Shown here piece by piece: positions 55,620 to 64,000 of a stretch of DNA of 64,000 nt. The position numbers and the translations under genes are program-made. The DNA lies in assembly GCF_902686445.1 (NCBI RefSeq), contig NC_062232.1, positions 95,094,932 to 95,158,931 of the forward strand, given 5' to 3'. Position 1 is the first letter of the stretch; every line of letters starts with the position of its first letter. The notes under the pieces were generated by a model. The model worked only from the letters and a program-made list of their open reading frames with translations, had not been told where the DNA came from and searched no databases. This stretch comes from Sciurus carolinensis. Its lineage: Eukaryota > Chordata > Mammalia > Rodentia > Sciuridae.

Positions 55620-56100
55620 AACCTTATGGGATGTGAGAACAACCTAAAAGTCCATCTACTGATAAATGGAGAAAGAAAACATGGTACATAATACAACAGA
55701 ATATTATTCAGCCTTTATAAAGGAAGTCCTATTGCATGCTACAATCTAAATGGACCTTAAGAACATTATGCCTCTGTGAAATAAGTCAGCCTCAGGACAA
55801 ATACTGCATGATCTCACTCTTATGGGATATCTAGTTTAGTAAAACTTGTAGAAACAGAAAAAGAAAGAAATATAAAGATATAAAAACAGAAAGTGAAATG
55901 ATGGTTGACAAAGACTGAGAGCATGAGAAAATGAGAAATTGCTGTTCAGTGAGCATGGAGTTCTAGTAATGAGGGATGAAAATGTTCTAGAAACCTATTG
56001 CATAATATTGTGTCTATAGTAAACAGTACTTCACTGTGCACTTGAACATTTGTTGAAGGTAGATCTCACTTTGTCTTTTTCACCACAGGGAAAAATAAAG
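55620..56100 (+). mobile_element. Ancient L1 3' end (L1MC/ME-like)
   Basis: 'caacctaaaagtccatctac', 'gaatattattcagcctttat', 'actgcatgatctcactctta' and 'gggatgaaaatgttctagaa' are typical of the ORF2 end and 3' UTR of L1MC/ME elements. Confidence 0.6.
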
Positions 56101-59100
56101 ATGTCACTAATTAAACTGTCCCAAAGTCTGAAGAGGGATTACCAAAATTTTTGGTTGAATACCAATAATATATTAAAACCCATTAATGAAATTCGAAGTT
56201 TTCCTATGCAGGTGTAAGGGTGTTTGAATATCTCTGCATTGGTTTTAAATTAGTTTTTTAGCTTTAAAAAATATTGTGACAAAAGTGATCATTTTCCTAA
56301 GCATAACACATTTCAGAGTCTAAAAGTCGATCTGAATTCATGCCTTTAAGATTTTAGCAAATAATCTGCAAAAGCATCTTGTTATTGCAACATGCAAAAG
56401 AGGATTATTACTTCCCAATAGATGCTTAAAATATTTTTGGCTCCACTAAGTGGAATTTATATCTTTGGGATCTCCATTGCTCTTAATTGAAAACTCCAGT
56501 CTATTAGAATGGCTTTAATATGCTAAGCCCCAAACATGGTTAGTCCTGGTAAATTCATTTCCTGAAAATATAGGATTAAAGAATTTTCTTCCTCTTTTCC
56601 ACTTAAATTTCAATTTCTTTGGTTTTGGCTGTAATGGTTTGAAATAATAGGCATTTCATTGACCTTGTTGTTCACTTATTCTGATCTCTGAGATCCTTAA
56701 CTTCTAATGGTATATTACAACATCTTGCTCAGTTGGAAATAATCATTTGAAATGCTGTACACAAGATGAGCCTGTATCAAAGTAGTAAATAAGAAGTTGA
56801 AATTGAGTTTTGATTGAGGTAACCACCTCATGTTGGGAATAATTCACTTTTATATGATTCTCATATTTTCTGAATTTGTATTTACCTGTGCAGCTTGATG
56901 AATTTCCTAAACTTGAAAGAGTTATAACAGTAAATCATATGTATTATTAAGACTTGATATAACCATTCTACTTAGGTTCCAAGGAGACAAGATAAAATAC
57001 AAAAAGAGATTAGACAAGAGCAAGAGAGAAGAAATAAGATCAGGTCATAAGGCAGTTCTATCCTCAACTGACGAATGACAAATAGGTGGTTCTTGGCTTT
57101 TCAATTCATTTATATTTATTTATATTTTTCTACATAATTAGTGTAATACAATGCTCCCCACAGTAAAATCTTTGGAATCATAGTCCTGAACAAATGGTAG
57201 ACTATAAACTAACCTTTTGCCTATCCACAGTGAAATGTTTTTAGAAGTTAAAATATAGTATTTGTTAATGAAAACTCTCTGAGTTGGACAATTGGGAGAA
57301 ATGAAGCCCACTGATGTCAATTTACATATCAAAATTTTGTAGTTGGCGAGTTAAGTCTTCTGATTCCTAGTTTCCTACTTTTCTGTTATTCTACTTACAG
57401 ATATTTTATACTTGCATTGCTGTCAAAAAAGTTACAAATATAGCTTAATCATTTGAGTAATTGTCACTAATTATAACTGAATATTTCTAGCAATGAAAGA
57501 ATAATGGAAAATTATTTTCCAGAAGTGTAATTACTTCTTTCAAAAAGATGCATATATCATTCACTACAAAAATTCAAGGCATATTGATTGAATTGGATAG
57601 GCTTTAAATATGATTAATCAGAAGGCATTAAAAAGTAATCTATAGATATTAGTGGAGGGAGAGTTCAGGCTAACCCATTGAACTCCATCTTGTCTCTGCT
57701 TTGAACATTTTTGGAGACTGAATTGAGGATTTGTGTCAATTCATTGGCAGACCACAAATTCTTCTTTCAGATAGCCTGTGTATCAAAACACATGCTGAGT
57801 TTTGAAATAGTAACAGGTTGGTCCTTCATTTCAAGCAAATAGAAAGCTTAAATGTCAATTAACAGTACCACTCATAGGAAAAGCAGGCAACAAAGTTGAC
57901 TGGCTGTGTGAGAGCCAAAATTATTCAGATGGAATGCAGTTAACAGAGTTTTGGGCTAAGAAAGAGAAAGGTAATGCCAATTATTTTTTATAAATAATTA
58001 TATGAATTGGCAGAGAACACTACCATGTACTGCTAGGCAAACAGTACAGAAAATTCAACAATCCCAGGTGTTCTCAACTGCAGATTTTTAAAATTGGGCA
58101 TTGTTTGGTTGGATTGATAATGGGAGCATAAGACTAGTACTTGATATTGAAGTAGCTTTCTCCCAGACATTCTTACTGGAGGGTTTTATCTCCATAAAAA
58201 CTGATGTTGTGCATAGGGTTGATAGTAATTTCATTGATAAAAGACTATAACTGGACAAGAAAAGAAGCCTAGTGTGCTCATGAGACTGCTCCATGGACCA
58301 ACAGTTCTTGGAAGATCCTTACTTAGTGTAACAGAATAGATGCAACCTTGCAATTGGAAATGCCATTTTGGATAATGAGAAAATGTTCATTCACTCCAAA
58401 AAACCAGAATTTAATGTCAACAACAGCTTTCCTATAAAACAATGCTTTCAAACCAGATTACTGATTTTAGGAACTTATTAGCAAGGCACTTATCTAATTC
58501 TCTTGCTTAATAAGCTAGATAAAACAGCATCAAAATACATTGAATCACAACAATTAGACTAATTTTGACTTAAGTGTGTGCAAGATTGTGTGGTGGCAAA
58601 ACAAAATGTTTCTCTGTATTCCTAGCTGGCACACAAAATAAAAACATGTGCTACAAGTAAAATTAATTTAAAGGAGAAAAAATTTTGCTGGCATAAGTTG
58701 TGTGGTCTAAAGTATACTTTGTAGAATAATGAATCTGAGTTACGGATGACCTTGCTGTGGAAATATGCAAAAGAAAACAATGACATGGATACTGCCAAAG
58801 TTATCATTTATTATTTTTAAACAGTTGCTTTCTTGCATCGAAGGTATACTTATTAAAGATTATTTTTAATGTCAGGGCCTTACATCTCATTTTCCAGTTT
58901 ATAGATGATTATGAACAGAATGGTTACAGTACTTACCAAAAGTCAGAAAGGAAATCAAAGGTCTGGTGAAAATTGGTCTTAGGAACTGAATAGATTTTTT
59001 CTATTTTTTTTTTTAATATATGTGGAAAAGTTGGCTATATTAAATACCCAAAATATGCATATTCATATATGTCTCACTGTTAAAGAAAAAGAACAGCTCT

Positions 59101-59133
59101 GCTCTTTCTTTTCTCTCTTTGTCTCTGTCTTAG

Positions 59134-59135
<2 letters not shown>
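56101..59135. other. Intergenic spacer, no gene seen
   Basis: AT-rich, low in repeats. The frames at 57138-57332, 58088-58294 and 58622-58807 (minus) are short and have no supporting features. Confidence 0.45.
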
Positions 59136-59177
<42 letters not shown>

Positions 59178-59222
59178 GCACACACACACACACACACACG
59201 TGCAAATAAATGCACACACACA
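59136..59222. repeat. Compound (CT)n(CA)n microsatellite
   Basis: About 18 CT units (59139-59175), then two CA runs. It gives Ser/Leu and His/Thr runs in spurious frames on both strands. Confidence 0.95.
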
Positions 59223-60546
59223 CTCATAACTTATGTACATACAAGAGCAAATTTTATAGTTCTGATATTTATGGGAGGTTAATATGTCCTTGTGCTTTGT
59301 TCCTTTGGTACTAGAAAACCAAGCCAAAGTTCTTTTTTTTTTTTTTTGGTTAGTCAGTTTAGAAAATCGGATAGTTCATATTATTACAGTAATCATTATT
59401 ATGGAATATACAGATACACCAAAAGAATGAAATTAAATTTTTAATTTATTTTATCATCAACATGATCTGAAAACTTCATTAATATCCCAGATACAGGTAA
59501 CATTGGTCCCATAGAACATGGGAATTTTACATGTTAAAACTTCTAAGAGTTTTATTCAAATGTCATGATTTATATGAAATTGCTTGCTTTTGGTCTTTCA
59601 CACAAATGAATCAATGAATGCTTATAGTTCCCCTTCTAATGAAAATGAACAACTACACCTAAATCAGATTGTCTAAAACTTTAATTTGTCTAGATGTAGG
59701 ATACAATCTGAATCTGATACCACCGCAAGGAAAATCCAAATCAATGTTTCAAAATTGTTATATGTCATAATTATCTTATTATGGTACCCTGTCTATAATT
59801 TTAAAGCTTCCCATTTATATGATAGCAAATATTTGAGGAAAATTCCTATATACAGTTTTAAACATATATTGAAAATCAAAATTCAAATGTGAATATTGTT
59901 TCGTTAAAAAGTATGCTATATTAAGAGAACCTTCTCAAAAATTTACCTATGTGATTGTTAATAGGTCGAGTCTTACATTCTGAAATATCTTGTTTTATGT
60001 CCAGGTAGAGAAACAATAAGGGGAAAACTAGATTAGCCAGATAAAGCAATCTCATTAGGAAATGTTGGCTTCATATGGAAAAGTGAAATCATGTAAATTT
60101 AGATTCCAGCATTTAATCTGAAGATGAACTCTCATTGCAAATATTGCCAACTGGATTTAGAGGGTCTTAATTTTTTTAAATCCTATTTTGGACAATTACA
60201 TTAATGACTAACATAGGTGAAAGTAAAAAGAAATGTCTTGAGGAGAGAACTATCCTGGGATTGTCCCTTTGAGTTTGTCATTATTTTTTTGAAACATCTA
60301 GCTTGGTTCAGATAACATAATACTGGTATACAGTAAAACACCAAATGGTGATCCAAAGAGGTCACAGAGGCTCAAGACAGAATTTTAGGGAAGAAAGAAC
60401 AGAAATCAAACACCAGGTTTTCTGTTTATCTTTAGCTATCTTATTAATAATTAATACAGTCACAAAATCAATATGGTTTAAGGATTCTTGGTATTCTTGT
60501 TAAAAATAAGCAAGTAGAAGTATAGTACTTTGAAACATTAAAAAGC
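59223..60546. other. Intergenic spacer, no gene seen
   Basis: A T-run lies at 59332-59347. No recognised element. Confidence 0.45.
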
Positions 60547-60555
60547 AAGCAACTC

Positions 60556-60786
60556 GGGGCCAGGCAGGGTGGTGCACACCTATAATCCAAGCAGCTCAGG
60601 AGGCTAAAGCAGGAAGAGGATAAGTTCAAGGTCAGCCCAACAACTTAGCAAGGCCCTAAGCAACTTAGTGAGACCCTGTCTCAAAATAAAAAAATAAAAC
60701 TGGCTAGGGATGTAGCTGGCTCAGTGGTTAAGTGCCCCTGGATTCAATCCCTGGTACCAAAAATTATTTTTAAAAATAAAAAAAAT
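60556..60786 (+). mobile_element. B1-dID dimeric SINE with short TSD
   Basis: 'ggccaggcagggtggtgcac', 'gagaccctgtctcaaaataa', then ID half 'gctcagtggttaagtgcccc' and 'tggattcaatccctggtacc'. AAGCAACTC lies at 60547-60555 and 60787-60795. Confidence 0.93.
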
Positions 60787-60918
60787 AAGCAACTCTAGTT
60801 TTCTAATAAGAGATTTTATTTTTCTGCAGTATTATTTCCATCTGTGTGAAAGAGCTGGACTGGTAAGTCCAACATGGTTGACACTGTTTCTGATGAGGTA
60901 TCTGTGGTATATTTGTGG

Positions 60919-60963
<45 letters not shown>

Positions 60964-60977
60964 TGTGTGTGTGTGTT
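60919..60977. repeat. (GT)n microsatellite
   Basis: About 28 GT units with one TATG interruption. It causes Val/Cys and His/Thr runs in spurious frames. Confidence 0.95.
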
Positions 60978-62302
60978 TTGTCTCCAGAATCACACAATGT
61001 GTGTTGGCAGTAACAGAACCAAATTATCTTTTAGTGAAATGCTGTCAACTAAATTACATTTCCAGTCAGCCTTAATTTATATTCCAAGTTTACTAGGACC
61101 TTTAAATGCCATCACAAAATTTCCAGAATCATTGATCTGCAATTACTTCATGCTATTCCTAAATATAAAAGTTCAAAAGAAGTTCAAAATTTTTAAAAAT
61201 TAAGAGTACCAAAATCACCTTGTATGTGATGCCAATATTTGGAGTAGTGTTCACCAATGTTTCCCAGTATGTGTTTAAAAGATGATGACCTGGGCTTGTG
61301 ACTCAGTGGGACCAAGTCAAATGCAGGGTGATTAACATTTGTAAAAGAAATTTCATCTGTAGTTCTCAATCATGTTTGAGAGAGCAGGTCCTCTATGGCT
61401 TTTACTAAACCTACTTTTTATTGCTGTTTTGAGCTACGATATTAAATAGCCTCTTGTAGGTCCTTAATCAGAAATAATCCTTCTTAGTTAAGTTGATATG
61501 ACTACATTGGTTGCTACAAACAAGGATTTCAATTTTCTCTGATAACATTTGAAATGTTACATAAATCATGGGTTTGTCCTTTTGAATTTTGTAAATGAAG
61601 ACAGGCATAAATCTATACAGACTCAAGATGTGTCAGGTAGAAAAGAACAATTTAAGAATTTGCATATATAAAATGATCTTTCAAAAAATAATAGTGAATA
61701 AGTTATACTTCACCTTCATAGAAGTTATTTCAGGAATGCATTTATTTTGGTGGAGAAAAAGTGGAAATTAACAATTTATTACAGAATTTGAATGTGCTTT
61801 TCTGGCTACAATGAGAATCAGGAGTCTTGAACTTGACAAACTGCACTTGTGTGGGATTACTCAAACCACACAGAGTGAGCAGACACTGGCTGATCCAAGG
61901 TTTGGTCTTATATATTTAAGCCAGAAATGATCTCTTTGTTTACCATACTGTCTAAAATTCTACCAAAAGTTTCAGTTCAGTATCATAAAAGTGTAAATGG
62001 ACTTCAGAAGAACTGGATGCATATATTTTAAAAGAACTATGAGTCATGTGCAAGTTATTTATTTTCTGTAAGCATTAAATTTCTTTATCTGTTGTGAGAA
62101 TCAAAGAAAGACTATATATACATATAACTTATTCACTATTATATGCATATAATTATTTTCTGCAAAGTGTAACAAAGGTACAGGCTATATTACCATTTTT
62201 CTTTTGTGTTAAGACATTTTTAACTCTTAGTGCTTGAAATCCTAGAAAAGGGGTCACATTTTACTGTTACAAGTCGTTAACCATTGCTACCATTATGAAC
62301 TG
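60978..62302. other. Intergenic spacer, no gene seen
   Basis: No recognised repeat, apart from a very weak ID-like piece at about 61288-61310. No credible exon. Confidence 0.4.
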
Positions 62303-62400
62303 CTTTGCTTTTCCTTTGGTCATACTGGGAATTGAACCCTGGGCCTCATGTACAGTACGCACATATCCTACAACTGAACTATATTTCTCAACCCCTAACT
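62303..62400 (-). mobile_element. ID SINE, minus strand, diverged
   Basis: Reversed: 'taggggttgagaaatatagt', 'tcagttgtaggatatgtgcg' and 'ccagggttcaattcccagta'. Confidence 0.72.
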
Positions 62401-62444
62401 ACTGACTTTGATATCAAGTGCAAAACATACATTGTTATGTTTAA

Positions 62445-62545
62445 TCTGTTTCATTCTCACTACAACTACATGAGGTATTGTTATTGATGTTATTGCCATT
62501 TATACATAAGGAAACCAAGCCTTTGAAACCTCTGCCCACATGGAG
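62445..62545 (-). mobile_element. MIR SINE remnant, minus strand
   Basis: 'ttctcactacaactacatga', 'ggtattgttattgatgttat' and 'acataaggaaaccaagcctt' follow reversed MIR ('..cacaacaaccctatgaggta..' and '..gaggaaactgag..'). Confidence 0.6.
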
Positions 62546-63164
62546 CCCCACATCTGAATTTGAGCTTCATGATAATTGTTTGATGCTAAATAGTTGTTTA
62601 ATTCTCTTCAACTTTGAAATAAACTTAGCAGCATTAGGATATGAGGGATTTTAGGAAACTTGGAAATAAAGACATCTAGTAATTTGTTAAAACTGTAAGA
62701 CATTAATAGAAACAGCAGCAATAGTAGTAGTCATAAGGCCAGCCCTGCTAGTCACTTCCCCCTCCCCTAACAAAGAATCTACAGCAGCACTACTCTGTAG
62801 AACTTTCTACAATATTTGAAATGTTCTACATTGGTACTATCCACTATGATAGCCATTAGGTAGATGTAGCTATTAAACACTAGGTATTTAGCCAGTGTCA
62901 CTGAGGAACTTATAATATTTAGTTAATTCCAATTTTAATTTTAATAGCTGCATGTAGTTAGTATCAACTGTATTATTGGACAACATGGATTTAAAGGACA
63001 GAAGATTCATTATTTCAAAATAAATGAATAAAGTAACTCTTAGTTTCTTCCCAAAATATTTGTAGGGCCTGTATATATTGTAGATGCTTACAATAACTAA
63101 TATATTACACATGTTTTCTTTTATTTCATGCAAATGTGAGGTACCATAATACATTGAAAAGGGC

Positions 63165-63260
63165 AATGGGCCAGAAGGATCCTGGATCCTACTCCCTGAT
63201 CTGGCACAAACTAGCTAATATGACCTTGAGCAAGTACTTCATCTTCCCAGTCTTGAGTTT
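63165..63260 (+). mobile_element. MIR SINE remnant
   Basis: 'ctggcacaaactagctaata', 'tgaccttgagcaagtacttc' and 'atcttcccagtcttgagttt' match the MIR core and right part. Confidence 0.65.
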
Positions 63261-64000
63261 TTCTTCCTGCTTTTTTTTTTTAACTTAATGAAGATACTTT
63301 AAAGACCAAATTGTACTGGTTTTTAAATTAATTACATTTGGATGGGTTTTCTTTTCCAAAGTACTAATATATATATATTTTTCTTTTTACCAAGCCCTCC
63401 CACAAATCACTTAATACTCAAAAAATAAATTTATTTTTTTTCTATTGACCTTTAGAGTAATAACTTTAATAAACCAAGTCCCAAATAGACTTATCATGTA
63501 GAGATGTTTATGATTTCTACTGGGCATTAGCTCTGTTAATACACATGTTATTTAACTGGTGTTTATTCCTTTTTTATCACAACAAATAGTTTCTTTTTAA
63601 TGCCCATTTATACTGTATAAAGCAGTAAGTCTCTGGCAGAGTCCTTTCGGGACATTATTTACATTATTATTATTCTACAGATATTAAAAAGTAGTCGTTA
63701 AAAGGTGACCAAAGAACCGAAGCAAATTCCATATAAAGCCCTTCCTGACATCCACAGCTCATCCTAATAGGTAACTTGTGTCTTATCTGAATATTACTTA
63801 GATTATTCTATTGTATCTTTTTTATCTAATATTGTTTAGATAAAATTACTATTGTATCTTTTTTTATCATAATATTGTTTAGTCATTTTTTATGTTCCCT
63901 ATTCTGTTCACAGCAAGCACAGAATAAAGACATTATCATGAGAATATCGCTTCAATATCATATTCATAGGATAATATTCACATTCTAGAATATATCACAA
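63261..64000. other. AT-rich spacer, no gene seen
   Basis: Low-complexity T-rich patches and a small local repeat of 'tattgtatctttttt..atctaatattgtttag' (63810-63880). No gene or identifiable element. Confidence 0.45.

Overview
This window is non-coding, repeat-dominated DNA from a mammal, most likely a sciurid rodent (ground squirrel, marmot or a relative). Three things point there. Young L1 (LINE-1) elements of one lineage are abundant. tRNA-Ala-like ID SINEs are scattered throughout. Dimeric SINEs join a B1 (7SL-derived) left half to an ID-like right half (B1-dID), the form known from squirrels and related rodents. Older mammal-wide repeats (MIR, MaLR/MLT1 LTRs, a MER5A/Charlie-like hAT remnant, L1M-age L1s) fill much of the rest. 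I see no host protein-coding gene, tRNA, rRNA or CRISPR array. Every long open reading frame lies in an L1, an L1 5' UTR or a microsatellite.

Layout. 28-1566 is a twin-primed (5'-inverted) L1 between perfect 15-bp target-site duplications (TSDs). 1582-5560 is AT-rich spacer with an MER5A-like remnant and SINEs. 5565-17212 is an old L1 ('L1A') whose ORF1 was split by a younger full-length L1 ('L1B', 6442-12577). L1B has duplicated 5' UTR units, a complete endonuclease reading frame, broken reverse-transcriptase frames and an unusual G-rich, telomere-like 3' UTR. 17380-21365 holds a MaLR-type LTR and three ancient L1 fragments. 21430-30932 is mainly spacer with B1-dID SINEs, an MLT1 LTR, MIR-age debris, a polypurine tract and a 42-bp-arm palindrome. 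30949-31749 is an isolated L1 5' UTR (minus strand) with no ORFs. 32128-32520 is a B1-dID SINE with a near-exact tandem duplication. 32610-37485 is a patchwork of ancient L1.

38330-55085 is a multi-level nest. An ancient L1M received a full-length rodent L1 ('L1C', 40905-52719). L1C in turn received an opposite-strand full-length L1 ('L1D', 45284-51091). A 5'-truncated L1 ('L1E', 39208-40435) and several ID/B1-dID copies add further layers. 55097-55612 is a cluster of three SINEs, and 55620-56100 another old L1 3' end. 56100-64000 is spacer with a few SINEs, microsatellites and MIR remnants.

The main interest is retrotransposon biology rather than a gene system. Several L1 5' UTR (promoter) architectures sit side by side, one 5' UTR appears to have been mobilised or left alone without coding sequence, and the insertion chronology can be read from TSDs. 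Repeat family names rest on recognition of sequence without a library search, so subfamily labels are provisional.
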